NCBI RefSeq assembly: GCF_036227325.1
Contig: NZ_CP109467.1
Location: 6,944,001-7,008,000 of the forward strand
Direction: 5' to 3'
DNA: 64,000 bases
Origin: Streptomyces sp. NBC_01465
Lineage (GTDB): Bacteria; Actinomycetota; Actinomycetes; Streptomycetales; Streptomycetaceae
The position numbers and the translations under genes are program-made. Shown piece after piece: positions 8,668 through 17,998 of the stretch. The notes below the pieces were generated by a model. That model was not told where the DNA came from and ran no database searches. It saw only the letters and a program-made list of their open reading frames with translations. The stretch's first letter is position 1; each line of letters opens with the position of its first letter.

Positions 8668-11600
8668 TCAGGCGGGACGCAGCCGCAGGGTCAGGATCTG
8701 GAAGGGCCGCAGGCCGACCGTCAGCCCCTCCTCGCCCGTCTCCGCATCATGGAGCGGCCGCTCCAGAAGGTCCGTCACCTGCGCCGATACGACGGGGAAG
8801 CCCACCCGGAGCGTGCCCCGGGCGCGGTCGCCGGCCGACTCGTAGAGCCGTACGACCACATCCCCGCTGCGGTCCTCCGCCAGCTTCACCGCCTCGACGG
8901 TGATCGACTCGTGGTCCACGGTGACCAGCGGACCCTGCTCGGGAGCGGCCGCCACCCGCAGCGGCAGATTGAGGGCGAGGCCCTCGCGCACCGCGAGCGG
9001 CACGTCCGCACCCGGCAGCAGTGCATAGCGGAACCGGTGCACACCGAGGTCGGTCTGCGGGTCCGGGCTGTGCGGGGCGCGCAGCAGGGTGAGACGCACG
9101 GTCGTGCCGAGCCCGCCCTCGTGCGGGGTGCGGGTCACGTCGTGGCCGTACGTCGAGTCGTTGAGGACCGCGACGCCGTACCCGGGCTCGGCGACCCTCA
9201 GCCAGCGGTGCGCGCAGATCTCGAAACGGGCCGCGTCCCAGCTGGTGTTGGCGTGCGTGGGCCGGTGGACATGGCCGAACTGGATCTCGGCGGTGGACCG
9301 TTCGGCGTGCACGTCGAGGGGGAACGCGGCCTTGAGCACCTTCTCCGACTCCTGCCAGTCCACCTCCGTCAGGACGTCGACGCGCGGGCTCGCGACGTCG
9401 AGGCGCAGCTCCTGGGTGATCCGGGACGACCCGAAGACCCGCACCACGCGGACCGCCGCCCGCAGCGGCCCGTCCTCGGTCAGCTCGACGGACTCCGCCT
9501 CGGTGAGATCGGTGTGCGAGCGCCGGTAGTGCCGGTCGATGTCCCAGGCGTCCCACTGGTTGGGGTGGTCGGGGTGCAGCTGGAGGAGGTTGCCGCGGGT
9601 GCCGGGGGCGAGGACCTCGCGGCCGGCGGCCAGGTCGGTGACGGAGGTGAGCAGACCGTCCGCGTCGACGGTGACCCGCAGCAGCCCGTTGTCGAGGACG
9701 AACGCGCCGCCCTCCCGCTCCACGGTCACCGCCGAGGGGGCCTCGGAGGTGGACAGCGGGGCTGCGGCCAGCGGCGGAACCCGTACGAACACCGGATCCC
9801 CGTCCCCGGTTGTGACCACCTCGCTCCGCCCGTACGGCGATGCGTTGAGGACCGCGGGTCCCGTCGCCGCGCCCAGCGCCGTCACCGACGCCGCGATGAT
9901 CCCCTCCAGCTCGTCCCGTACCCGCGCATAGGTCTCGCGCGCCTCACGGTGCACCCAGGCGATCGACGAGCCGGGCAGGATGTCGTGGAACTGGTGCAGC
10001 AGCACCGTCTTCCAGAGCCGGTCCAGATCCTCGTACGGATACGGCGCACCGGTCCGCAGCGCGGCCGCCGTCGCCCACAACTCGGCCTCCCTGAGCAGGT
10101 GTTCACCGCGCCGGTTGCCCTGCTTGGTCTTCGCCTGGGTCGTGTACGTCGCCCGGTGCAGCTCCAGATACAGCTCGCCCGACCAGACCGGGGCCTGACC
10201 CCCGTACTCCTCCTCCGCGGCCGTGAAGAACGCCGACGGCCGCTCCACCGTCACCCGGGGCGACCCCTCCAGGTCCCGCACCCTGCGGGCCTTCTCCAGC
10301 ATCTCGCGGGTCGGCCCGCCCCCGCCGTCGCCCCAGCCGAACGGCACCAGCGAGCGCGAGGCCCGGCCCTTGTCGGCGAAGTTCCGCTCCGCGTGGGCCA
10401 GTTCGGCCGCATGGATCTGCGAGTTGTAGGTGTCCACGGGCGGGAAGTGCGTGAAGACACGCGTCCCGTCGATGCCCTCCCACCAGAAGGTGTGGTGCGG
10501 CATCTTGTTGGACTGGTTCCACGACAGCTTCTGTGTGAGGAACCACCGGATCCCCGCCAGCTTCGCCAACTGCGGAAAGGCGGCCGTGTAGCCGAAGGAG
10601 TCCGGCAGCCAGATCTCCTCCGTCTCCACCCCCAGCTCCTCCGCGAAGAACCGCTTGCCGTGCACGATCTGGCGCGCGAGCGCCTCGCCGCCCGGCATGT
10701 TCGCGTCCGACTCCACCCACATGGAGCCCACCGGCGCCCAATTGCCGTCTGCCACCGCCTTTTTGATGCGCTCCCAGATGTGCGGCTGGTGCTCCTTCAC
10801 CCACGCGTACTGCTGCGCCTGCGAACAGGCGAAGACCAGCTCCGGGTAGTCGGCGGCCAGCGCGGTCACATTGGCGAACGTGCGCGAGGCCTTGCGGACC
10901 GTCTCGCGCAGCGGCCACAGCCACGCCGAGTCGATGTGCGCGTGCCCCGCCGCAGAGATCCGGTGCGCGCTCGCCTCCGCGGGGCGGGCCAGGGTTTCGG
11001 CCAGGGCCGCCCGCGCGCGGACCGCCGTACCCGCGACGTCGTGCAGGTCCAGTGCGTCGAGCATGTCCTCCAGGGCGCGGAGGATCTCGTGGCGGCGCGC
11101 CCGGTCGGCGGGCAGCTCCGCCATCAGCTCGGAGAGCACCTCGATGTCCAGGACCAGATGCCAGACGTCCTCATCCAGTACGGCCAGATCCGCAGAAGAG
11201 AATCGGTAGATCGGCCGATCCCCTGCGGTCGAGATGTCTCCCAGCAGGGTCGGTTCGAAGCCGTGCAGTACGGCTGGATTCGCGGCCGCCTCCAGCAGCA
11301 GGTGTACGTCTTCGCCGCCCTCGGCGGGGGCGCCCACGGGGATGTGCCGGTTGCGCGGATGGATCCCCTTCAGAGGGATACCCGCAGCGTCGTACACCAG
11401 TCCCTCGGCCTGGAAACCCGGTCCGTCGCCGGTGAAACCGGGATCGACGACCACCTCGACCCGGCGGCCCGCCCACTCCGGCGGAACGGCCCCTTCCAGC
11501 CTGAACCAGCTGGTCGACCAGGGGGTTCCCCACTCGGTCCCGACCGCGAACGGCGCATAGTCGCCCTTCAGCGCCTCGGCGACGGGCACGGGCTCGCCCG

Positions 11601-11715
11601 GCGCATGCCACACGGAGAGGGTCAGCGGAGATCTGGCGGCGTACTGCGCGGGACGGATGAACTGGTGCAGCGCCCGTTCCAGACGCCCTTCCACCAGCTG
11701 TCGGTCGTCATGCAT
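8668..11715 (-). CDS. GH38 alpha-mannosidase
   Basis: 1015 aa. The start is the ATG at 11715 with AGGAG about 5 nt upstream; the open frame runs further to 11880 but that stretch is not protein-like. The GH38 core has the metal-binding HAHIDSAWLWP near residue 255 and the nucleophile Asp in WLPDSFGY near residue 371. These are followed by FLTQKLSWNQ and the C-terminal beta-sandwich domains typical of ~1000-aa bacterial members. The family cleaves alpha-linked mannose from glycans. No signal peptide is visible, so it is probably cytoplasmic and acts on imported oligosaccharides. It stands alone; no sugar transporter or regulator is adjacent. Confidence 0.93.
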   Translation of the reverse strand: MHDDRQLVEGRLERALHQFIRPAQYAARSPLTLSVWHAPGEPVPVAEALKGDYAPFAVGTEWGTPWSTSWFRLEGAVPPEWAGRRVEVVVDPGFTGDGPGFQAEGLVYDAAGIPLKGIHPRNRHIPVGAPAEGGEDVHLLLEAAANPAVLHGFEPTLLGDISTAGDRPIYRFSSADLAVLDEDVWHLVLDIEVLSELMAELPADRARRHEILRALEDMLDALDLHDVAGTAVRARAALAETLARPAEASAHRISAAGHAHIDSAWLWPLRETVRKASRTFANVTALAADYPELVFACSQAQQYAWVKEHQPHIWERIKKAVADGNWAPVGSMWVESDANMPGGEALARQIVHGKRFFAEELGVETEEIWLPDSFGYTAAFPQLAKLAGIRWFLTQKLSWNQSNKMPHHTFWWEGIDGTRVFTHFPPVDTYNSQIHAAELAHAERNFADKGRASRSLVPFGWGDGGGGPTREMLEKARRVRDLEGSPRVTVERPSAFFTAAEEEYGGQAPVWSGELYLELHRATYTTQAKTKQGNRRGEHLLREAELWATAAALRTGAPYPYEDLDRLWKTVLLHQFHDILPGSSIAWVHREARETYARVRDELEGIIAASVTALGAATGPAVLNASPYGRSEVVTTGDGDPVFVRVPPLAAAPLSTSEAPSAVTVEREGGAFVLDNGLLRVTVDADGLLTSVTDLAAGREVLAPGTRGNLLQLHPDHPNQWDAWDIDRHYRRSHTDLTEAESVELTEDGPLRAAVRVVRVFGSSRITQELRLDVASPRVDVLTEVDWQESEKVLKAAFPLDVHAERSTAEIQFGHVHRPTHANTSWDAARFEICAHRWLRVAEPGYGVAVLNDSTYGHDVTRTPHEGGLGTTVRLTLLRAPHSPDPQTDLGVHRFRYALLPGADVPLAVREGLALNLPLRVAAAPEQGPLVTVDHESITVEAVKLAEDRSGDVVVRLYESAGDRARGTLRVGFPVVSAQVTDLLERPLHDAETGEEGLTVGLRPFQILTLRLRPA

Positions 11716-11802
11716 CACGGCTCCTACGAGGTCATGAATCGGCTCGTGCACAGGGGTGCACTGCTTCACTTCCCGTGCGAAGGGCCGGGCATCCCCTACG
11801 GG

Positions 11803-11820
11803 TTGTTGATGAATCGACAA
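11803..11820. promoter_or_regulatory. Inverted repeat upstream of the GH38 gene
   Basis: TTGTTGAT-GA-ATCGACAA is an 18-bp dyad with 7 of 8 arm positions paired. It lies 88 bp upstream of the alpha-mannosidase start, between it and the divergent ATPase gene. It resembles a regulator operator by shape only; no binding protein is assigned. Confidence 0.3.
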
Positions 11821-11931
11821 GCGTGAGCCCACCGCTGCGGGGCATGCATCTCGTGAAGCTGTTCGAGTGGAAGAAGGCAAGTCACCGTAGGGGTGGGGGT
11901 TATGACTGGGCGTCAGGGAGGGGCTGGGTCC

Positions 11932-12363
11932 GTGACCGACGGGCGTCGCCGGGGACCTGGTGCGGGCGGCGACGGCCGCCGGATACAGCTGCGCCGCAGA
12001 CTCGGCTCATCGGATCTGCCGGCGATCACGGAGGTGAGGCGCTCCCTGCGGGAACTGCTGCGGCACTGGGGGAGTCCCGCAGCCGCGGAGGTCGCCGAAC
12101 TGCTCACCAGCGAACTCGTGACCAATGCACTGGTCCACACGGCGGACGGGGCGGTGATCACCGCCACCGTGGGCAGCGACCGGCTCCGCGTCGAGGTACG
12201 GGACTTCATGTCCGCGCTGCCCAGGCTGCACGCGCCGGACGCCGACGACGGCACGCACGGCCGGGGCCTGGTCCTGGTGCAGACGCTGTCCGACGCCTGG
12301 GGCGTCCATGCACACGGGATGGGGAAGGTGGTCTGGTTCGAGCTGAACGGCGGACCGGCATGA
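11932..12363 (+). CDS. Anti-sigma-factor-type ATP-binding protein (HATPase_c_2)
   Basis: 143 aa from the GTG at 11932, which has GGAGGGG 8 nt upstream; an ATG at 11902 would add 10 residues. GHKL motifs are present: the N-box ELVTNALVHT and the G-box region THGRGLVLVQTLSDAWGV. This matches the large Streptomyces family of RsbW/SpoIIAB-like serine kinases. No sigma factor or anti-anti-sigma factor is nearby, so its partner is unknown. It is cytoplasmic. Confidence 0.85.
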   Translation: MTDGRRRGPGAGGDGRRIQLRRRLGSSDLPAITEVRRSLRELLRHWGSPAAAEVAELLTSELVTNALVHTADGAVITATVGSDRLRVEVRDFMSALPRLHAPDADDGTHGRGLVLVQTLSDAWGVHAHGMGKVVWFELNGGPA

Positions 12364-12396
12364 ATCACCGGCCCGCCGCGTCAACTCGTGCTGCGA

Positions 12397-13446
12397 TCAC
12401 CCGAATTGCTGCTCGAGATCCTTCAGTTTCTGCTCCAGCGAGTCGAGCCGGGGCAGCGTCTGGGTGTCGTCCTCCGCCGTGAGATCGACGGTGACGGCCT
12501 CAGCGTTCGTGACGGCCTGGAGGGAGGGCCTGGCGCGAAGGGGCAGTTGTCCTGTCTCGGGTATGGCAGGCTCCGCGACGGCCTGCGCGGAGTTCACGCC
12601 GGACGCGGTGCCCGCCGTCACCTCCACCTGGCGACCGCCGCGGCCGCGCCCCAACGTCCTGTGCTGCCGGTTGATGGCCTTGAGCTGCGCCCGCTCCAGC
12701 TTCTCGTGCTCCCGCCTGCGGAGACGGTTCTGCTCGTCCTGCCTGCGGTCCTCCCGCACCTCGTCGACCGCCTCGTCCAGCGTCCGTACGCCTTCCAGGA
12801 GCATCAGCGACCAGGCGGCGAAGGTCTCCCGGGGAGCGCGCAGCCACCGTACGATCCGGATCTGCGGCAGCGGACGCGGTACGAGACCCTGCTCGCGCAG
12901 CGCGGCCCTGCGGGTCTGCTTCAGCGCGCGGTCGAAGAGCACCGCGGCCGAGAGCGACATCCCCGCGAAGAACTGCGGGGCGCCCGCGTGGTCCATTCCG
13001 CGCGGCGCGTGTACCCAGTTGAACCAGGCGGCCGCACCGGCGAACGTCCACACCAGCAGACGCGAGCCGAGCGCCGCGTCGCCGTGGGAGGCCTCGCGCA
13101 CGGCGAGCACCGAACAGAACATCGCGGCGCCGTCGAGCCCGAAGGGAACCAGGTACTCCCAGCCCCCGGAGAGATCCAGGTTCTGCCGGCCGAAGCCGAC
13201 CAGACCGTGGAAGGAGAGTGCGGCGGCGACCGCCGCACAGCAGAAGAGCAGGAGGTAGGAGGCGGTGCCGTAGACCGCTTCCTTCTGCCTGCGGCGTTCC
13301 TCGCTGCGTTCCCAACTCTCGTCCGAGGAGGTGGACTTGTCAGCGGCGCGCTTGCCGCGCGCGAGAACCGCCACCGCCACCAGGACCCCCACGAGCATCA
13401 CGCCGCCGGGAAGCAGCCAGTCCAGAGATATGTCGGTCAGTCGCAT
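12397..13446 (-). CDS. DUF2637 domain membrane protein
   Basis: 349 aa from the ATG at 13446 with AAGGG about 7 nt upstream. Residues about 10-30 form a membrane helix. Residues about 55-165 carry the four-helix pattern of DUF2637 (GTASYLLLFCCAAVAAALSF, then VPFGLDGAAMFCSVLAVREA). The C-terminal half is charged and partly coiled-coil (DEVREDRRQDEQNRLRRREH). DUF2637/SpdB-like proteins are often linked to conjugation in actinomycete plasmids, but chromosomal copies such as this are common and their role is unknown. Confidence 0.82.
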   Translation of the reverse strand: MRLTDISLDWLLPGGVMLVGVLVAVAVLARGKRAADKSTSSDESWERSEERRRQKEAVYGTASYLLLFCCAAVAAALSFHGLVGFGRQNLDLSGGWEYLVPFGLDGAAMFCSVLAVREASHGDAALGSRLLVWTFAGAAAWFNWVHAPRGMDHAGAPQFFAGMSLSAAVLFDRALKQTRRAALREQGLVPRPLPQIRIVRWLRAPRETFAAWSLMLLEGVRTLDEAVDEVREDRRQDEQNRLRRREHEKLERAQLKAINRQHRTLGRGRGGRQVEVTAGTASGVNSAQAVAEPAIPETGQLPLRARPSLQAVTNAEAVTVDLTAEDDTQTLPRLDSLEQKLKDLEQQFG

Positions 13447-13601
13447 GCGGTGTCCCTTGCATCGCGTCAGTGCCTTTGCGCCGCCATGCTGTCCCAGTTC
13501 CGACAGCCGTCGAAGAGTTTCGGGACAACAGGACGCCAAGGGGCCCTGATAGGTGCGATTGGGTCGAACTGCCGTACGCGCGAAGCGGGTTGGGTTCGAT
13601 T

Positions 13602-14453
13602 TCAGTCAGTCGAAAGAGGGGCGTCAGGGGCGAGACGTGCCACTCGGTCGGCATCACAGGTCCGCGGGCAGGTGACGCAGGTGTCCTCGGGGCGCAGCGT
13701 GTAGAAGAGACAGCAGCTCGCCCGGTCACGGGTCGGCAGCGCCTCGCCGCGCGGTCCGGTCAGCTCGCGGAAGGCCGCGGTGCCGACGTACGGGGCCGTC
13801 GCGCCCGGCAGCAGCCGCTCCAGCTCCGCGACGCCGCGCCCCTCCTCGCCGAGGAGATGGGCGATGTACCAGAGGCCCTCAACGATCTCGTCGGTCGCCA
13901 TCCCCCACAGGGCGCGCTTGCCGCGCCGCATCCGGGGCCCGAAGCCCTCCAGGACGGTGCCCAGGTGCTCGGCGACGGAGGCCCTGACCTCGGCCCGGAG
14001 TGCGTCCTCGTCCCGTACGACACGGGCGCCGGGCAGCGATGCGGCCGGATCGCCGGGCAGGCAGGCGAATTCCTCGACCCGTACGGTCATCCGCCCCAGC
14101 GCCCGGTGGAAGGCCACGGACTCCACCGGGATCCGCGGTACCCGGCGGTGCAGGAACCAGGGGACGGTGATCAGCAGACAGGCGGGCCAGGCGTAGCGGT
14201 GGAAGCCGAAGCTGGCGACGACATCGGGCCGGGCCTGCTGCCCGTAGTCCCGCAGCACCTGCGCGTCGTCCCAGGCCAGGAAGGCGTCGAGGGCGGGTCC
14301 TCCGGCGGCCAGGCCGGACGCGGTCACCCAGCCGCTGCCCGAAGGGGGCAGCTCGGAGCCCGTCAGCTCGCTGACGGCAAGCCCGGGGAAGACCTCGGCG
14401 AGGCGCGCGTACGCGGCCGTCGTGGGTCCTTCGACAAGCGTGGGGACGGTCAT
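13602..14453 (-). CDS. FhuF-type (2Fe-2S) ferric-siderophore reductase
   Basis: 283 aa from the ATG at 14453; a GTG at 14465 is possible and neither start has a clear ribosome site. The C-terminus carries the diagnostic FhuF cysteine pattern CC-x10-C-x2-C (RASCCLFYTLRPEDTCVTC) that ligates a [2Fe-2S] cluster. The family reduces Fe(III)-siderophores in the cytoplasm to release iron. An iron box lies about 30 bp upstream, so expression is probably repressed by a DtxR/IdeR-type regulator when iron is replete. Confidence 0.87.
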   Translation of the reverse strand: MTVPTLVEGPTTAAYARLAEVFPGLAVSELTGSELPPSGSGWVTASGLAAGGPALDAFLAWDDAQVLRDYGQQARPDVVASFGFHRYAWPACLLITVPWFLHRRVPRIPVESVAFHRALGRMTVRVEEFACLPGDPAASLPGARVVRDEDALRAEVRASVAEHLGTVLEGFGPRMRRGKRALWGMATDEIVEGLWYIAHLLGEEGRGVAELERLLPGATAPYVGTAAFRELTGPRGEALPTRDRASCCLFYTLRPEDTCVTCPRTCDADRVARLAPDAPLSTD

Positions 14454-14482
14454 GCAGGGGACCACCGAATCGGGATCGTATT

Positions 14483-14501
14483 GCAGGTAAGCCTTACCTT
14501 A
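14483..14501. promoter_or_regulatory. Iron box (DmdR/IdeR-type operator)
   Basis: GCAGGTAAGCCTTACCTTA contains the 15-bp dyad AGGTAAGCCTTACCT, which matches the actinobacterial iron-box pattern (TTAGGTTAGGCTAACCTAA). It lies between fhuF and the divergent GntR gene, close enough to act on either. Confidence 0.8.
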
Positions 14502-14581
14502 CCCAAGACAATCGATGTTTCAACTCCGGCTGTGTCCGCCTATCGTGCTCTGGGGGCGGAATGTCAGACAGGAGAATCCCG

Positions 14582-15316
14582 GTGGAGCAAGGCAGAGCGC
14601 GCGAGGCCGCGGCCACGCAGCCGCATGCGTCCATTCGGGTGCCTGAGCAGGCACGCGGCGAGCACACGCACAGCGAGCCGCCCGCGCCCCGGCTCGTCCA
14701 GCGCCACTCCGTACGCGGACAGATCCTCGACGCCCTGCGCTCGGCGCTCGTCGACGGCGACCTCGTCCCCGGCGAGGTGTACTCGGCGCCGGTGCTCGGC
14801 GAGCGCTTCGGGGTCTCGGCCACACCCGTACGGGAAGCGATGCAGCAGCTCGCGGTGGAGGGCGCCGTCGAGGTCGTCCCCAACCGCGGCTTCCGCGTCG
14901 CCGAGCGCAGCGCGCGCGAGCTCGCCGAGCTCGCCGAGGTGCGCGCGCTCATCGAGGTCCCCGTGATGCTCCGGCTCGCCCGTACGCTGCCCGTGGCCCG
15001 CTGGTCCGAGCTGCTGCCGCTCGCCGAGGCGACCGTGGCCGCCGCGGCGGTGGGCGACCGGGCCTCGTACGCCGAGTGCGACCGCGCCTTCCACCGCGCG
15101 GTCCTCGCCCTCTCCGGAAACCAGCAGTTGGTCGCCGTCGCCGACGACCTCCACCGCCGCTCCCAGTGGCCCCTGGTCAGCGCCCCCGCACCGCGCCGCG
15201 CCGACCTGCTGGCCGACGCGGCCGAGCACACCGCGCTCCTGGAGGCCCTGATGGCTCAGGACCTCACCGTCGTCCAGTCACTCGTACGGGAACACTTCAC
15301 CGGCTCAGTGGGCTGA
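14582..15316 (+). CDS. GntR-family regulator, FadR subfamily
   Basis: 244 aa from the GTG at 14582, with AGGAGA 6 nt upstream; an upstream ATG at 14561 would swallow that ribosome site. The N-terminal winged helix (VRGQILDALRSALVDGDLVP...FGVSATPVREAMQQLAVEGA) is followed by an all-helical FCD ligand-binding domain (AELAEVRALIEVPVMLRLAR...YAECDRAFHRAVLALSGNQQ). Such regulators respond to small organic acids. The target is unknown; neighbours give no strong hint. Its last 12 bp overlap the convergent repeat protein. Confidence 0.88.
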   Translation: MEQGRAREAAATQPHASIRVPEQARGEHTHSEPPAPRLVQRHSVRGQILDALRSALVDGDLVPGEVYSAPVLGERFGVSATPVREAMQQLAVEGAVEVVPNRGFRVAERSARELAELAEVRALIEVPVMLRLARTLPVARWSELLPLAEATVAAAAVGDRASYAECDRAFHRAVLALSGNQQLVAVADDLHRRSQWPLVSAPAPRRADLLADAAEHTALLEALMAQDLTVVQSLVREHFTGSVG

Positions 15317-16084
15317 CCCGCCGAGCCGCGCCGCCAGCCAGGTGGGGACGCCGTCCAGCAGGCGGAAGAGCCGCTTCGCCTCCGTGCGCAGCCGGGTCGC
15401 CTCCGGTTCCGTCTCGGTCTCCGCGAGGGAGACGAGCGCGGGGGCGGTGCCGACCAGGTAGCCCAGTTCCTCCCGGATCCGCAGGGACTCCGCGAAGCCG
15501 TGGCGGGCCTCCGCCAGCTCGCCCTCCGCCAGGGAGAGCGAGGCGAGGTGGAGCCAGGTGAAGGAGAGCAGTAAAGGCTGGTCGTGGGCGGTGGCGCCCG
15601 CGTGGGCGCGGCGGTAGGCGGCGCGGGCGGACTGCGGTGAGTCGGCCAGGTTCTGGGAGATCAGGCCCCTGCGGAAGTCCAGGAGGGGGCGTCCCGGGGC
15701 GCCGGGGGCGATGAGGGCCGCGGCCCTGCCGAGGGCGGCGCGAGCCTCGTCCGCCCGGTCCCGTACGCCCAACAGGGTTGAGGCATAGGCGAGTTGACCC
15801 CGTTCGCTGGCCGCCGCGCCGCGCGAGTCGTCGTCCCTGGCGAGCGCCTCGGCGGTACGGAGCGCGTCCTCGGCGTCCGTCCAGCCCTGCTCGGTGTAGA
15901 GACACCGCTCGCTCAGCAGCGCCGCCCGGTGCAGCGCGGCGTCGGCGTCGGCCTTCGCGTGGGGCTCCAGCAGGGCGGCCGCGTCCGTCCAGCAGCCGCG
16001 CGAGCGCAGCCGCCATACCGCGGTCTGGAGCGGAGGAGCATCAGCAGGTGTCGTTCCGTGACCAGACATGGCGGTAAACGCCAC
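15305..16084 (-). CDS. Helical-repeat (TPR-like) protein of unknown function
   Basis: 259 aa from the GTG at 16084, which follows GGGGAGGG by about 4 nt; the ATG at 16069 is the alternative. The sequence is Ala/Leu/Arg-rich and shows repeated helix-turn-helix units of about 35-40 residues (for example ADEARAALGRAAALI and AYRRAHAGATAHDQPLLLSF), as in tetratricopeptide proteins. No catalytic motif, signal or membrane segment is visible. Its role is not known. Confidence 0.7.
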   Translation of the reverse strand: MAFTAMSGHGTTPADAPPLQTAVWRLRSRGCWTDAAALLEPHAKADADAALHRAALLSERCLYTEQGWTDAEDALRTAEALARDDDSRGAAASERGQLAYASTLLGVRDRADEARAALGRAAALIAPGAPGRPLLDFRRGLISQNLADSPQSARAAYRRAHAGATAHDQPLLLSFTWLHLASLSLAEGELAEARHGFAESLRIREELGYLVGTAPALVSLAETETEPEATRLRTEAKRLFRLLDGVPTWLAARLGGSAH

Positions 16085-16219
16085 ATTGCCCTCCCCGAGC
16101 ACGCCATTGAGCTGTTGAGTATGCGCGCATCTCAACATGGATTGGCGTGCCCGGCCAAGGGGTTGGGTGAATCAATTCACAAACTGGCTTCGCGCCGGCT
16201 GGGGTGAGCGGCCGGGGGT

Positions 16220-16237
16220 CCGGGGGTTGTCCCCCGG
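16220..16237 (-). terminator. Short G/C hairpin downstream of pucR
   Basis: A 7-bp stem CCGGGGG-TTGT-CCCCCGG lies 29 nt past the stop of the PucR-type gene. It could end its transcript. Confidence 0.45.
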
Positions 16238-16265
16238 GAGACACAGCACAAACTGGCGGCCGGGG

Positions 16266-17939
16266 TCAGCTCATCCGGAGCGCCAGGAAGAAGTCCAGCT
16301 TGTCCTCGAGACGCGACAAGTCACGCCCCGTCAATTGCTCGATCCTGCCCACCCGGTAGCGCAGGGTGTTGACGTGCAGATGCAACCGGGTGGCACACCG
16401 CGTCCACGAGCCGTCGCAGTCCAGGAAGGCCTCGAGGGTCGGAATCAGCTCCGCCCGGTGGCGCCGGTCGTAGTCCCGCAGCGGGTCCAGGAGCCGGGCC
16501 GTGAAGGCGCGCCGTACGTCGTCGGGGACGAACGGCAGCAGCAGGACGTGCGAAGCCAGCTCGTGGTGGCCCGCCGCGCAGACCTGCCCCGGCCTGGCCG
16601 CGGCGACCCGCCGCGCGTGCCGGGCCTCCTCCAGCGCCCCGCGCAGCCCCTCCGCGGAGTGCACCGACGCCGAGACGCCCAGCGTGAGGCGCCCGTCGTC
16701 GGCCAGACCGGCCGAGAGCGGGTCGCGTACGGACTCCAGCAGCACGTCCGCGTGCAGCCCCGGGGCCGCGTCGAGGTCCTCGTCGTCGGTGGGGGACACC
16801 GAAGGCAGCGGTACGAGGGCGATCGCCTCGTCCCCGGCGTGCGCCACGGCGATCCGGTCCGACTCGACCAGGATCTCCTCCAGCAGCGACTGCGCGACGG
16901 GCCCCGAGTCGAGGTCCGCGGCCCCGGCCTGGCCGTCCTGCGACCACTCCACCTTCGCCACCACGACCTGCCAGTGCGGCGCGGAACCGAGCCCCGGCAG
17001 CAGCACCGGAGCGGCCACCCGCAGCCTGGCCGCGATCTCGGCGGGCGCGGCCCCCGTCTGGACCAGCTCCAGGACCTCCTGGGCCAGCCTGCGCCGTACG
17101 GTGCGGGCCGCATCCCGCCGGTCGCGCTCGACGGCGATCAGCTGCGTCACCCCCTGCAGCAGGTCGAGCCGGGCCGCGGGCCAGTCGCTCGCATCCGCCT
17201 CGACGGCCAGCAGCCAGTCGGAGAGCACCGTCTCGCGGACGTCGCGCGCCGCCGCGGTCGCCGTGCCGCGCCCGCTGTTGCGGATGGGGAAGAGCGAGTA
17301 CGTCGTGCCCTTGAGCGTCACCCGGTGCGGCCCCCTGCGCCCCGTCCGGGTCGCGGCCAGATGCTCGCCGGCGAGGAGCGCCGAGGTCTCCGCGTCCAGC
17401 TCCGCGCCCGCGCCCGCGATCTGGCGGCCGGTGGGGGAGAGCACCCAGGCGTGCAGGTCGAGGTCGGTCGTCAGCAGGTCGAGGACCACGTCCGGGCCGC
17501 CGCCGGCCGGGCCCGACGTCATCAGCCTGCGGTGCCGGTCGACGACCGCCGCGAGATCACCGGCGCGCTCGCCGGAGACCTGGCGCACCACGTACTCGGT
17601 GATGGTCGCGAAGGCGACGTCCTCGTTGACCGCGAAGAGCGGCAGACGGTTGCGTACGCACGCCTCGACCAGGTCGGCGGGGATGTCGCCCTGCTCGGCC
17701 TCACCGGCCGCGAGCCCGGCGACCCCGGCCTGGCTGAGGATGCGTACGAACGGTTCCGAGTCCTCGGCGGTGTGCCGCCAGGCGAGCCCGGTCAGGACCA
17801 GCTCGCCGCCCGACAGATACCGGCTCGGATCGCGGAGATCGGTCGTCATCACCCCGCGGACGCTCCGGTCGAGCTCGTCCTCGCCGCCCAGCAGCCGCAG
17901 GCCCAGCGCATCGGTGTCCAGCAGTGCGCGCAGCCGCAT
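16266..17939 (-). CDS. pucR: PucR-family regulator, probable controller of the xanthine dehydrogenase operon
   Basis: 557 aa from the ATG at 17939 (MRLRALLDTDALGLRLLGGE, a typical family start). The N-terminal purine-catabolism domain spans about residues 1-130. A central GGDEF-like region is followed by the C-terminal HTH_30 (DGSWTRCATRLHLHVNTLRY, then RVGRIEQLTGRDL). In Bacillus and actinobacteria PucR-type proteins govern purine-degradation genes. Here it is divergent from the three xanthine dehydrogenase genes, which supports that role. The symbol is given by analogy. The shared intergenic region carries a 30-bp inverted repeat. Confidence 0.88.
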   Translation of the reverse strand: MRLRALLDTDALGLRLLGGEDELDRSVRGVMTTDLRDPSRYLSGGELVLTGLAWRHTAEDSEPFVRILSQAGVAGLAAGEAEQGDIPADLVEACVRNRLPLFAVNEDVAFATITEYVVRQVSGERAGDLAAVVDRHRRLMTSGPAGGGPDVVLDLLTTDLDLHAWVLSPTGRQIAGAGAELDAETSALLAGEHLAATRTGRRGPHRVTLKGTTYSLFPIRNSGRGTATAAARDVRETVLSDWLLAVEADASDWPAARLDLLQGVTQLIAVERDRRDAARTVRRRLAQEVLELVQTGAAPAEIAARLRVAAPVLLPGLGSAPHWQVVVAKVEWSQDGQAGAADLDSGPVAQSLLEEILVESDRIAVAHAGDEAIALVPLPSVSPTDDEDLDAAPGLHADVLLESVRDPLSAGLADDGRLTLGVSASVHSAEGLRGALEEARHARRVAAARPGQVCAAGHHELASHVLLLPFVPDDVRRAFTARLLDPLRDYDRRHRAELIPTLEAFLDCDGSWTRCATRLHLHVNTLRYRVGRIEQLTGRDLSRLEDKLDFFLALRMS

Positions 17940-17998
17940 CTCGTCGCCGCCGTTCTGTGTCTTGATGTTGCCCGTGAAAATCAGAGAGGTTTCTGAAC

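Noticed and set aside
8260..11826. A 1188-codon open frame on the plus strand
   Set aside because: It is antisense to the GH38 alpha-mannosidase, whose frame has all family motifs. Long shadow frames are expected at this GC content.
11716..11880. N-terminal extension of the GH38 gene
   Set aside because: No ribosome site at the upstream start, no resemblance to the family N-terminus, and a good AGGAG precedes the ATG at 11715.
16137..17996. A 619-codon plus-strand frame over pucR
   Set aside because: Pro/Arg/Gly-rich shadow with no domain; the opposite strand has clear PucR domains.
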